A DNA stretch of 45,686 nt from Euprymna scolopes (taxonomy: Eukaryota; Mollusca; Cephalopoda; Sepiida; Sepiolidae): assembly GCA_024364805.1 (NCBI GenBank), contig CM044495.1:46831483-46877168 (forward strand), in the 5' to 3' direction. Shown here one piece after another: positions 8,556-19,375 of the stretch; within the stretch, counting starts at the first letter, position 1, and each line of letters begins with the position of its first letter. A program made the translations under genes and the position numbers. The notes under the pieces are model-generated. The model ran no database searches. It saw only the letters and a program-made list of their open reading frames with translations, and was not told the origin of the DNA.

Positions 8556-9850
8556 TCTTATATCTCCCTTTTATATACCGATCCTTATTTAAGTGAATAA
8601 AGTATATTTCCTCAGAAAAAAAAATATATATACATACACACACACTACCCAGGTAACACTAGGGAACCTTGCTTGTTTAAGATAAAACTGAGAACAAGTA
8701 AAAATCAACAAACACAAATGCGTCATCTCAGATATTTGATTAACTTCTGCATTTGGAAATGTTCCAGAAATGAATTCGAGAAAGAAAACCGTTTTAACAC
8801 CTGTTCGATTACCTATCAATATGATCACACCTTTTCCGAGAAAGACCAACAAAACCGTTCAATAATAAAAGCAAACAGTAAAAGCCACAACAAAATCAAT
8901 AAGGGAAAAAGGAATGCGCAGTTAAGGCAGGTCGGTCTGCCATGCATATTTTGCCTAATATGTTCATTGCTTCATGCTCAGATTGTATTGACATTGTTGC
9001 TTGATCAGCTCCGTGGTTGTGCTTCAATAAAACAACAATAACTAGGCTGAGCTCTTGGCGTATATGTTATATTGTCACGTTGCGTAGGAAAAGGAACCCC
9101 AGAAGTTGGTCGTTGCTAGCTGTCTGGTTGGATTGGCCTTGGCTGAATCTACTGTCGCCGAACTTTGATTCTAATCTCTCCGATCTCTCTTGGGGGACAT
9201 CCAAGCTGCAAGCCTGTCGTCTACTGTTCTAAACTCTTGCAAACTCTGAAATTTATTAACTCGGGATGGGAAATCCTAAAAATCCTGTCTTTGTCTCAGA
9301 CTGATCGATAATCAAAAGAAACTCACCTTCTTGAAGACTCCTGAATACTGACTGTGAGATATCTTACAAAAGAATCCCTGTCATCTTTTTATTAACTTCA
9401 CTTCCTATTTCTTTTTATTGTTCTAAGTTTTCCTTTTTTCTCTTTGACTCATTTCATTTAGACTGAAGAATAATTTTACCATTACTATTGTTCGTGAAGT
9501 AGTCTACCATGCAGACGTCTCTTGGAATTAGTCTTTTCGTCTTTCTACAGCACTATCAGCTTCTTGGTTGTAAACGATAGGCGCACACTCTTTTAAATGA
9601 AGGAGTTAATGCTGCCCGTAAGCTTGACGGCTTTTAAGCATCATTAATTCTCTTTGGAGAATTATCTTAGCTAAGGAAACAGTCATGCTGAAAGAGAATG
9701 TTTGTCTAAAAGAAGGAAACAGCACATATTTTTATATATAAATATATAATATCCATTTTTGTAATTTGAAATGAACATATGCAAGTCATATGCATGTTGG
9801 CTAGGATATGCCCGTTCTCATGCTAAGAAAAACACCAGTTGCTAATCTTG
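8556..9850. other. Unassigned stretch with a GC-richer patch
   Basis: A 122-codon open frame (8673-9041, plus) matches nothing recognised and has no supporting signals. About 9030-9240 is clearly less AT-rich but unidentified. The rest is AT-rich with nothing visible. Confidence 0.5.

Positions 9851-9852
<2 letters not shown>

Positions 9853-9891
<39 letters not shown>
9853..9891. repeat. (GA)n microsatellite
   Basis: Nearly pure GA run of about 38 bp. Confidence 0.97.
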
Positions 9892-9894
<3 letters not shown>

Positions 9895-10870
9895 GAAACA
9901 TGAATACATACCAAAAAGAAAGAAACGGAAATTGTTATTAGATCTTGGTGTCAGTCAAGTTGATTTGACCTTTGTCCCATTCAACGCACTTATTAACCGT
10001 GATTGCTTTGGCATTACTGATGATTCTATAAACAACTTGGCCTTATGATGTGACACTAAGATTTTGAGGCAACAACATCCTCGTCTGTATTCTACGTGTC
10101 TTCTCGTGATTACAGAAAAAGGTTAGACACAAGATTTAAATATGGGGAGCTCAAAATCCCCCCAAACGGCGTTTTTCATTGTGCAACAAAAGTCAAAGTA
10201 AAATAACAAATCAAAACAAAGAAAATGACTTTATGAGTTGATAGATGTGCACTTCAGCACGATAGAATAATCAATGTATACGCATGTTTCTTTATTTAAA
10301 TATTTTACTTTCAATCTATCCACCACAATGGCGTGGAGAAGTCTGGTGATGCTCTCAAGAGATCTGGAGCCAACTCCTTGATTGTACGTTCCAATGACTC
10401 AAGTACGAATCTAGTAACGAGAAATATAATTCCCTATTTAGATGTCTAAGATGACACCACTCCCTCACTATTCTCTCCACTCCTTAACTTGAACATTAAA
10501 AGATTAAAACTAGTATAAGTTGAGTTTCATCATATTAATCTTTTAATAGTTTGTATCAAGTTGTTTGTTTTATGTGCGTGGAAAAAGTTTTCTAAGGAAA
10601 AGAGTAAATGGATAAGCGAATTAAATTTTTCATTGTAAATATTATGAATTTTGGAAGGAATAAAATTTAGTGTTTCCTACTAAAAAAAAAATTCGTCCTT
10701 CTGAATCCATTAGCGCTTGGCTCAGAAACAGCATGGGACAAATGATGAATATTTATCTGCACGAGAACCGGAATGGGCCGATCAAAAGCTGTTGTAACCA
10801 AATGTGGCTACAAAATCGACCTAATCATCTACGAATGTAAAGAGAACTATACGATTTAATAGTCTTGTAT
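9892..10870. other. Unassigned stretch
   Basis: No gene or known repeat identified. Confidence 0.5.
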
Positions 10871-10871
10871 G

Positions 10872-12455
10872 TTCTTTCTTAGGGCGAGAAACACAGTTTA
10901 TATGGGTTACCTATTGCAGATCCTAATTTTGTTAATAACTTAAAAAATTTTATGATTAATATTATTGAATTTTACACAAAGAAGATAAATGCCTATAACT
11001 TTTGAAATCTTTCAAATCTATATGATATATTTTGGTAGCTTGTTTTTGCTGCCAGTTTCACTGTTTCTCGCTTTATTGCAGGTTTGTGAAAATGCTAAAA
11101 AAAGGACGTTTGACTGCTACTGAAAAGCAGAGGATTTTAACAGACCTTACAGAGGGACTGACTCTTTTGGATTAAGCCAAGAAACTGGGAATATGAGAAC
11201 CTTGGTGTCTTTTGTGGAGAAGCCTAATGCCACGTCATGAAAAAATAAGGGCACAAGAAGAAGCATTTTCCCTCGTGATATGCGTGAAATATGCAGGCAG
11301 GTCAATAGGGAACCAAATGGCACCAGCGCTTCCATTTTAACCAAAGTTGGCATTCGTTTGCTGTCCAGAAAGACAAGATGTAGTGTCTTGAATGAAATGG
11401 CCAGGAGCGTGAAGCCCATTTTCAGATCTCCCCCCTTAAATCAAACTCATAACAAAAAAACGTATTACATAGGCAGAAAAATACATGAAAACATACTTTC
11501 AACAGGTTTTGTTCACAGATGAAGCTAGAGCTACACTTGATGGTCCAGATGGATGGGCTAAAGTTTGGAGTCCTAGTAGAGCCGCTATCTCATATCATAT
11601 TTGTCGCTAAGAAGGAGGCTGGGGTATTATGTTTTGGGCGGGTATCATAGGTGATACATTATTAGGACCTTTTCGAGTGCCTAAAGGTGTGAAACTCATC
11701 TAAAAACTATGTATGTTTGACTTGTGAGAATTTGTCCCCTTGGTTGTACGACCTGCCTTTATTTCGTCGACGTCACAGATTTTATGCACGACAAGGCTCC
11801 ATCGCATGCAGCCAAGTCTATGACTTCCTTCCTCGCATCTCTGGAGATCAAGCGCGAAACTCATGAATTGGTCGCCTTGTTCACCTGAATTAAACCCAAT
11901 TGAGCAGTTCTGGTCAGTTTTGAATAGGGAGGTTTATGAAGGACAACAATTTACATCAAAAGACGCCCTCTTGAATAAAATTCTTGTTGTAAGTTGTAAG
12001 TTCCATAACACTTTCTTAAATCAATGGATTGACTTCATCTGTTAATAGCAAACTGCTTAAGCCAATGACAAGGCATGGGAATTATGTTGATAAATGATTT
12101 GGTTTTGTGTTACATAAATGATTTGGTTTTGTGTTACATATCTGCTGACTTCTTTCTTACGATTTAATTTATTGAATAAAATATGAATGAAATGTAAATA
12201 ACAATAAGTTTGATAAGCTAAATTATGGCTTTATTACCTTTAAACTGTATCTTTACAAACCTGCAATAAAGCGAGAAACAGTGAAAATGGCAGCAAAAAA
12301 CATAAATGCCTATAACTTTTGAAATATCATTTGGTAGCTTATCTTCTTATTAGGAGTACTCTATCAGTGTGCAAAATTTCAATTTTTTTTATGATTAATA
12401 TTATTGGAGTTATCAACAAAATTATGACCTGCAATAAAGCAAGAAACACAGATAC
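10872..12455 (+). mobile_element. Tc1/mariner-superfamily transposon, long imperfect TIRs, inactivated
   Basis: The transposase begins at ATG 11091 (MLKKGRLTATEKQRILTDLT). Catalytic-core pieces are LFTDEARATLDG (first D, near 11515), FMHDKAPSHAAKSMTSFLAS (second D, near 11785) and SPCSPELNPIEQFWSVLNRE (E in NPIEQFW, near 11900), fitting a Tc1-type D,D,E enzyme. Many stops and shifts break it. TTTCACTGTTTCTCGC and TTTATTGCAGGTTTG at 11056-11087 recur inverted at about 12255-12287. Further out both sides share TGCCTATAACTTTTGAAAT and ATGATTAATATTATTG, so the terminal repeats are roughly 200 bp, with internal rearrangement. Outer ends are approximate. Confidence 0.8.
12091..12142. repeat. 25-bp tandem duplication
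   Basis: ATAAATGATTTGGTTTTGTG plus TTAC occurs twice in a row within the 3' non-coding part of the Tc1 element. Identical copies suggest a recent slip. Confidence 0.85.
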
Positions 12456-12465
12456 AACTGAACGA

Positions 12466-12720
12466 TCTGGGAATGTAGAGAGAAGAATCATATGATGTAT
12501 GAATGCTTTGCCTACCATCTCTTGTGCAATAAGTGTAGATTGGACTACAAAACCGCCATAGCCATCTGAAAATGAAGAGGAGCACCATATGCTGTAGCAC
12601 TGCGTAAACTGCACGTTTTTAATGCAACCAGTGTAGATTGGGTTACAGATACACCCTTACAGTTTGGGAATGTGAAAAGAGGATATATTAGATAATCGAA
12701 CGCAGACAAGTCAATGCTGA
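12466..12720. repeat. Degenerate ~97-bp tandem repeat, about 3 units
   Basis: GTGTAGATTGG recurs at about 12534 and 12630, and the (C/T)TGGGAATGTAG/GTGAA block at about 12470, 12570 and 12665. Units are well diverged. No coding content recognised. Confidence 0.45.
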
Positions 12721-14580
12721 GTATTACAGCTTTAAATATCTTGCACATTACAATGGTTTTATGAAAGACTGTATAAAGTAGTGTTGTATGACCACACTCT
12801 TCATAAACGCAAAGAAATCGATTAATACCCGTGGTTTTACAATGAAATATATTATTTTGAACATTCAAAATAGGAGAGGTTAATTTTCAGTTCTACTTTA
12901 AATAATACTAGAAGGATTACCAAAAGTTGCCCGGACTAGGGATAACTAACATAGCATGCAGCAGTATATTAAATACTAAGGCGTTACATTTACATCTACA
13001 TTCATTTTGAAAGGGGAATTCTACCCTTCAAATAAATCAAATATATATAATAGACATCAAAATCATAACGGCTGATGGTTTGCTTCAGCAATCACTGTTA
13101 CGCTCCATGAGACTATCAAGTTATTTTCTGTGGGGGTGAGATGTGGTCCGGCTCAGTACCAGCAGGTGAATCTTCTCAAGCATTACCACCTTGCCTGTGG
13201 GGACGGGATGGTTTATTGCTTATCGGCCGAGGTGCTCCAAGCCGAAAATGCTAATAGGTCTGTTCATGGCTTTTTTAATAGAGCCAAATTGGACTTTCAA
13301 AAACCATCAACTTCTTATATTTCGACCTTGTAACACATTTCGCTGTGGTAGGAAGGAAAAAATATCGTTGTTCTTGGTGTCAGACTATTGAGTTTATGAC
13401 TGGACAGCCGGAAAGTCAACAGCCTAGCAACGAGTGATGTGAATTTATTCCAAATAAAAATACACTCCATCAAATGGAGTGACGTAATGTAAGGAAGGAA
13501 AACTCTACCACTTGTGTTAGTTTTACGGCATATCAACCATTTTTAGGTTATTTAATGCCGAATCCAGTGATTTTGAACAATTTTTTAATAGAATATAATT
13601 GTTTTTTGTTTGTTTGTTTGGTTTTCTTTTCAAGTCGGTTTCTATTTAACCCATAGTTGGGATCCTAACAAGTACTACCATTCTGGGTCAGAGTGGACCT
13701 AGGAACAATGGCAATGAAAGGATAGCTCTACACTCCCCAAAACCCACAAGCTGGGGCCTCACCATTGGATATAGTTTAAGGTCATATCCAGGACCGACTA
13801 TTTGCGTAAGTGAATACAATGATGGTGATGCTCAATAAATGCTTCCAAATCATCAGTGTGGCTAGACATCGCAAATTATTCCACAAATTATTACAGACCA
13901 CTACTAAAAGCAATATTGAGCTGCTTTTATGATTATCAATATATGTAGAAAGTGCATCAACCCCAAGAATTGAAATCTGGACGCCAGTCACTATGAACCA
14001 TGACCAAAAACGTCTGACACTCTGCCAATCGAGCAAAAAAGGTACTTTTTTTTAAATATTACCTTTTGAAATAAAAGCTTTCGTCTCATATTTTAGAATC
14101 TTATCGTTTTCGTAAATAAGTGTTAGTACCCGGATGTAAATCTCACAAGAATTGGACAGAGATATATTTCTTCTCTTCGTATCTTTTAAGTGTATTTAGA
14201 AACAGCATAGAATGATAAATGATACTTTAAGTCTAAGGGCAGACTACAAACATTATTTCTGTTCAAGGCAGTTTCAAGTGCTAAAGATGCTAATAGTTAA
14301 TCAGAAAAATATTTATATAAATAAAACAGTAGATGTGTGTGTGTCTATCTGTTAAATATTTATACATAGAAAGACAAACTCTTAAACTTCTGGTCACCTA
14401 ACATTGCTATTTCCTGTTAATTCCAATCATAACGAGTTTGGATGGATCAATAACGCATACAGACATATATCAGCAAGCTGAAATGCAAACTGTTCATTTG
14501 AACTTTCCGACATATTTTACTTTTTCCTGCGCATGCCCAAATTCAATTTATTTCTTCAAGTCGTTTAATATCAAATCTTT
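12721..14580. other. Unassigned stretch with GC-richer patches
   Basis: No gene identified. The patch at about 13190-13370 resembles 19800-19985 (both have TTTATTGCTT, then later GACCTTGT, CACAT and CTGTGG in order) and is probably an old SINE family. Patches at 13650-13780 and 13840-14035 are unidentified. Confidence 0.45.
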
Positions 14581-14589
14581 CTAATTCAT

Positions 14590-14800
14590 CTCTCGATAGT
14601 TACATCGGTAGGAGACGCGACTTAAGTGTTAAAAAATGACTTCGATGCTATAATCGAAACAAAAAAAAATTATCTTTTGAAATCACTACTATGCATATGA
14701 TACGATATAATATTCGATACAGAATGGGCTCTGTAATACTTAATACGAAATCGGCATTAATTAAAATATATTTAAATGTATTTTACGACGCGTCAAGCCC
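14590..14800 (+). mobile_element. Decayed tRNA-SINE related to 2683-2916
   Basis: TAGTTACATCGGTAGGAGAC has A-box character, ACTTCGATGCTATAATCG fits a worn B-box region, and the end TATTTTACGACGCGTCAAGC parallels TATTTTATGACCGGGCAATG of the copy at 2.7 kb. Strongly diverged. Confidence 0.35.
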
Positions 14801-14810
14801 CCCCCTTTCT

Positions 14811-15540
14811 CAACTAATTATACATTACATGTCGAAATTAACTCGTGCTAAGTGTTAAATAGCAAATCATGTTAAATGTACATTGAATAATCCACAAGCA
14901 TAAATTCATAGAAACAAATCCCTATAATAATTACTAATATATAGATTGACTCTCAAAATATGACAAAAAGAGTTTTTGTCTTTTAAAATTCTGGAGATTA
15001 AACATTAGTTTAAATTTTCCAACTGACGTCTTCAGAAAAGCTTGGCACCACAAGACTTATAAAAATGTTCTATATAAGCGGGACTCACAAAAGTTCCACA
15101 ATCGGATCCGTCTGTTCTTTCAGATTATATTTGCTTACAGCAAGTCCATCTTAAAATCTCATGTCAGTGTTTGCGACATATTTCTAATATATGGATATGG
15201 GGTATAAACACAGACCTTATTGTGTAACCTTTGTTTAAACTGAAACATACACTGAAAGTAATCTGGTTAATGTTATTTCAGAGTATTTCCGGTTCTGAGG
15301 ATTCTACTCTCCAAAAACTGTGAAGGAATTTGTGATATATTTTAAGTCAGACCCCAAATATTATTGTATCATCAGATACCACAGTTTGACTCTAAACGAT
15401 ATGCCAAACACGTGCATTTAACGTTGAGTTTCACATTCGACACGATAACGACATTAGGTAACATTTTCAAAATACAATACGCCGAGGCAATTCCACATTC
15501 GTAAGTTAGTATTATGTAGATTATAGGCAGTTTTATATCT
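14811..15540. other. Unassigned AT-rich stretch
   Basis: Nothing recognisable. Confidence 0.6.
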
Positions 15541-15548
15541 TTTAATAT

Positions 15549-15690
15549 GAAAGGTGTCGGTGGCTAAGTGGTTAACGATACGGATTTAGAACCTGGATGT
15601 GCCAAGTTCGAATCCAGCTCGTTCCACAGAAACACTTTCATCAAACCAACACTGGACTTTGTGTCTAACCTAAATAAAATATATTGTAAT
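15549..15690 (+). mobile_element. tRNA-derived SINE with clear A and B boxes
   Basis: Head GGTGTCGGTGGCTAAGTGG has a canonical A box (TGGCTAAGTGG) and AAGTTCGAATCCAGC a canonical B box, spaced as in a tRNA. The acceptor ends GGTGTCG and CGTTCC do not pair well, and a short tail follows (AACACTGGACTTTGTGTCTA, then AATAAAATATATTG). It is therefore a SINE rather than a tRNA gene. Confidence 0.7.
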
Positions 15691-15744
15691 AAAATATTTA
15701 ATGGTGTAATTCTTCAAAATTTGAAAGACTATATATAATCGGTA

Positions 15745-16010
15745 ATCATGACTCCCTGCACTAATTATGTCTGACAGGATGTAATACTAGTGTCTGTAAG
15801 TATTAAAAATAATTATAGCAAAAATTATATGTATATCTTAAGGATGAACACTGCTTCCTGAATGGTAATTAAAAGGCAGTCAAGTATGCAATGTTTACAA
15901 TTTCCGCTCATGCGAGCGCGCTAAATTGTCTAATGTATTCGCTCGAATTCGGCATTGATTGTTACCCCCTACACTGATGATTGCGTAAGCATCAAACACT
16001 CGTGTCTGTA
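15745..16010 (+). repeat. Tandem pair of hammerhead-bearing units, ~212-bp period
   Basis: The unit end GTGTCTGTA(A/T)G occurs at 15790-15800 and 16002-16012, each preceded by a CGG...AT...CCCT(G/A)CACT block. Spacing is 212 bp. The second copy holds a recognisable hammerhead fold; the first is decayed. Tandem short units with a hammerhead are the hallmark of retrozymes. Confidence 0.6.
15970..16010 (+). ncRNA. Hammerhead-like motif with core changes
   Basis: Helix I TACA (15970-15973), core CTGATGA (15974-15980), helix II region TTGC-GTAA-GCAT, then CAA where GAA is expected (15993-15995), helix III ACAC-TC-GTGT (15996-16005), C at the cleavage site (16006), helix I TGTA (16007-16010). All three helices can form. 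The G-to-C core change predicts inactivity. Confidence 0.6.
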
Positions 16011-16308
16011 TGCATAAAAATTATTGTTAATTATATAATATATATATTGTATATTAAACATCTTAATTATATAATTCATATTATTTCATATGCATTTTAC
16101 TCGGGCATCTTGTAAATTCTTGTAAGGATGGTAGTCTGAAATGTGATAGAATGATTAAGCGCAAGACACAAAACAAGTGGAGAACCCATATTTAGACACG
16201 TACATATAAGTAGATCTTTGGATTCTGCAATTTGATCAGATGAAAAAAAACTTTGTCTCTGAATTTTATAGATGACGATTTATAATATGTATTATTTATT
16301 TTGTTCAG

Positions 16309-16378
16309 ACTATTGTTCTCATCTTGGCCGATGTAACCTCCGACATTCTTCAAGTGTATCTTGATAATAGCTTTTATT
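16309..16378 (-). mobile_element. SINE-R 3' domain fragment (copy 3)
   Basis: Minus strand: AAGATACACTTGAAGAATGT, CGGAGGTTACATCGGC, then AAGATGAGAACAATAGTC. The GAAACG part of the hammerhead-like motif is missing. Interrupted on its 5' side by the repeat at 16379. Confidence 0.55.
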
Positions 16379-17043
16379 GGTGAAGTAGCGGGGGTGCCCG
16401 GCGTTGCCCGGGTGTTTGTAGGTGTAAAAAAAGTGGTAGCTGACAGGCAGGCTCGAACCCGCAACGTGAAGGTGGAAAAGAAAGTGCAAGAAACCCTGAT
16501 ATCTTAGTGCTATGCCATGACGTGACGGGAAGTGTAACACATCAAAATGTAGCGATATCAACCATTACGCCATAGCGGATAGAAAAATGAATGGGAAATC
16601 TAGCTGTAGGCCAGTTAAGCATTCAGCTTTCTACTGTATTTGTTTGGGGGGAGCTGATTTTCCCCAACATCGTGAGGAAACAGAGGGAACTCTAGCAGTG
16701 TCCATCTGAATAAAAATTGTCTGGTATGAAGAGTGACATGGAGGGTTTATCTCACATTTATCAAAGCTAATCGCCTCCCAAACGTCCCCACCTCCTGGGA
16801 GGCCAGAAGTCGCATGTGTTTTGCTTCGATCAGTTTCGCTTTATTTATCCGAGAAAGACAAACACTTGAAACAGGGCAAATTTAAAAAGATAGAGATGGC
16901 GTCCGTTCACAAATCAGATATTACGATCTAAGGAGTATTAGGAAAGTTCTCCAAAATAGTAGCCTCCTCGAGAACATCCGCAGAAAAAGCCTTTCTTAGA
17001 CATGCAAACATGTGTGTGGCCGTTTTGCCTTATATATATATAG
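16379..17043 (-). mobile_element. 0.67-kb tandem repeat, unit 1, with SINE-like 3' end
   Basis: Minus-strand unit ending in a tRNA-SINE-like part: TCATGGCATAGCAC (A box), GCGGGTTCGAGCCTG (B box, about 16461-16447), then a terminal hairpin CCCGG-GCAACG-CCGGG and CACCCCCGCTA. The other ~450 bp (to 17036) matches unit 2 throughout: the block at 16923-16940 (TACGATCTAAGGAGTAT) and TTTTGCCTTATATATA correspond to 17645-17660 and 17728-17740. Confidence 0.65.
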
Positions 17044-17734
17044 TCTAGCGGGGGTGCCCGGCGTTGCGCGGATGTTTGGAGGTGTGTATTAAAAAAAAAA
17101 AAGTTGTAGTAGGCAGGCAGGCTCAAACCCGAAGCCTTGACGTGAACGCATAAAAGGAAGTGAAAGAAAACGTGACATTTTACCGCTAGGCCACGACAGA
17201 ACAGGGAGTGAAAAGCGTTCTAATTTAGCGATCAAAAGTTGACATGCAGAAAGCGAAAGTTAAGTGAATGAGTTCACGTAGGCAAAGAAATGAAATCACA
17301 CACTTAACTGGCTTATAGCCAAACTTAAGCTTTCGGCATTCTGGCGTAGTTGTTTCCCCACGTTGGTGGGGAAACCAACTCCCCCCCAAAGAGGGGGAGC
17401 TCTGGCAGTGTCTTAATGATTATCAATTGTCTGATATGAAGGGTATTCCCCCAGTAATTAAAGCTGATTACCTTCAAGACATGCTGGCCACGAAGGCCGC
17501 GAATCGCTTTTATTTCGATTCAGTGTCGCTTTTATATGAAAAACATCAACAAACACGTGACAGAATGGAATAGCGTGAATTGTATAAAAGTCGATCAAAA
17601 TGAATCTAGAGACGACGCCCCTTCGCAGATCGTAGATATTATTATCTAAGGAGTATATAAAAAGTTGTAAAAAATAGTAACCCTCTCAATAAAAGTCTTT
17701 GCTGGACATACAAAAACGCGCGCAGCCGTTTTGC

Positions 17735-17737
<3 letters not shown>
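17044..17737 (-). mobile_element. 0.67-kb tandem repeat, unit 2
   Basis: Same orientation and order as unit 1. The SINE-like end has a better A box (GTGGCCTAGCGGTAAAATG) and a B box TTCGGGTTTGAGCCTG, ending GCCGGGCACCCCCGCTAG next to TATATA. A hairpin GTTTCCCCAC...GTGGGGAAAC lies at about 17350-17376. Followed at its 5' side by (TA)n. Confidence 0.65.

Positions 17738-17781
<44 letters not shown>
17738..17781. repeat. (TA)n microsatellite
   Basis: TA run at the junction of the tandem unit. Confidence 0.95.
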
Positions 17782-17784
<3 letters not shown>

Positions 17785-17819
17785 TGGAAAAATGTTTTTT
17801 TGCTTTTTTCTAACACAGC

Positions 17820-18014
17820 ATAGTCGTTAGAATTTAAAATGTATCGATTTGCTTTAACGTTTTTGAATTTTTGCCGGTCTGTTTTGTATCAATTCAGACC
17901 TGTATGCAAAAGCATTATGTCAAATCGGTACAGAACGAATTTAATACAATGGAAAGGACTCGGCACTCTCGGAATTTCCAAACGCATCACTCATTTTCAA
18001 TTCTAATGACTATG
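17820..18014. repeat. 23-bp inverted repeat element
   Basis: CATAGTCGTTAGAATTTAAA at 17820 is inverted at 17992-18014 (two mismatches over 23 bp), enclosing ~150 bp without coding content. Confidence 0.65.
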
Positions 18015-18067
18015 ATCTGATGAAATAACTCCCAAACCATTATTTTCACCAATAAAAGCCATTGCGA

Positions 18068-18165
18068 GGAATGTACACCTCAAGAAGGTCGGAGATTAGA
18101 TCGGCCAAAACGTTGTATGATTAACAACCAAGATGGTAGTCCCAACAATCCAAATAATAAACAAG
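18068..18165 (+). mobile_element. SINE-R 3' domain fragment (copy 4)
   Basis: Plus strand: GTACACCTCAAGAAGGTCGG, then ATCGGCCAAAACGTTGTATG, then AAGATGGTAGTCCCAACAAT. Core strands are changed (CTCAAGA, CAAAACG). Confidence 0.6.
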
Positions 18166-19050
18166 TATTTTATCATATGAAGAATTAAAGAAACTTTTTA
18201 TATGAGGAAAAACACAGACACCTCAGAAAAAAAAAGAAGAAAAAAAATTCCCGGTAAGAATAGAAAAAAAAAAGGAACAAAAAAAAAAATACCATGCAAA
18301 ACATGCCAAAGATGTTAATCTGAATTCTTTTTTTATAAACTCCCGAATTGGGCAGTGAGTAGATAGACATGTAGAGAGGAAATTAGTGGTTATCAGCCAA
18401 ATTTTTAGAAAAAGAATACCTTTTAATTGGAGAAACTATTAGCAGCAACCTTTTTTTTTAGCAATGAAACAAAAAAGAACAGAGGCAAAAAAAAAAAGCT
18501 GTTATCCCAGAAACATTTTCTAAGATGGATGGGGGAAGTAAGTGTAGGAATAAGGGGTGGGATATGCCATTAAGGAGAGGGTGTACAACTTACAGTGATA
18601 TGGGTTACAGCATGGATTTTGACCTATTAATTGAAAAAAAATTGCATATATTTAAGTAATGTGCTGCAAATAAGTTGGCTGTATTTTAGGTGGGTTTTTA
18701 AACTGGAAAATATGCATTTTGGTGTTTGAGGATTTCACAAATAGAACTAAAAAAAAGGCGTAAAGATTTAAAAGACGTAATTTACATTGGTAAACATTTC
18801 GACCCCGACGCATATAACTCTATTGGAAAGACCATATGCAGTTGGTTAAAAATTGTATTTTTTTTTTAATTATGACATGCTGAACATAATAATGTAAAAA
18901 TCAATTTAGTATTACTTATGAAATTTAAGAAAAAAAAAACAACACTTTTTAAATTAGTTGACATAGTGATAGCCAATAATCGCTATGAAAATGGGAACGG
19001 AGAAAATATCAAACGAAAGAAGTAAAGTTTGTTTTATTTTTATTTCTTTA
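18166..19050. other. A-rich low-complexity stretch
   Basis: Many A or T homopolymer runs; no gene. Confidence 0.7.
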
Positions 19051-19236
19051 TTTTTTTTTTTTTACATGGATGTCACCACTTATTAAGGCCCAGAAGCCAC
19101 TCGAGGATACGGGTTATTGTGTGTACAGTAATCAATACTAACTATTACTACGATACTATCCCATTGGAGATTTGATACTTAAGGGGGCGGTTAATCAGGA
19201 ATTTGTTTATGTTGGACTTGAAGACATCCAAGTTTA
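19051..19236 (-). mobile_element. LINE A 3' end fragment
   Basis: Starts with a poly(T) (the poly(A) tail on the minus strand), then GTCACCACTTATTAAGGCCC, GAAGCCACTCGAGGATA and finally ACTTGAAGACATCCAAGTT. The last encodes the LINE A C-terminus NLDVFKSNINKFL on the minus strand. Heavily 5'-truncated; the truncation point lies inside a perfect palindrome. Confidence 0.85.
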
Positions 19237-19375
19237 GTAAGTTATATACAAATCATTTATTTGAAACAAAATATTTGTAAAAGTTTTATTTCACAACATA
19301 TTTTGTTTCAAATAAATGATTTGTATATAACTTACTAAACTTGGATGTCTTCAAGTCCAACATAAACAAATTCCT
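19197..19375. repeat. Perfect 78-bp inverted repeat at a LINE breakpoint
   Basis: 19197-19274 and 19298-19375 are exact reverse complements (78 of 78), with a 23-bp spacer. Each arm holds the last ~40 bp of the LINE A fragment plus ~38 bp of non-LINE sequence (TAGTAAGTTATATACAAATC...). Confidence 0.95.

Noticed and set aside
8673-9041. 122-codon open frame as a gene
   Set aside because: No recognisable domain, no splice or start context, composition like surrounding non-coding DNA.
15005-15050. CTGAAGA...GGAAAA on the minus strand as a hammerhead
   Set aside because: No helix II stem and no helix I complement.
15549-15625. Functional tRNA gene
   Set aside because: A and B boxes are good, but the acceptor ends do not pair and a SINE-like tail follows.
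17040-17075. Helitron 3' end (hairpin followed by CTAG)
   Set aside because: The hairpin and CTAG-like end fit, but a tRNA-like head precedes it and the other copy ends CTAC; a SINE tail explains it better.
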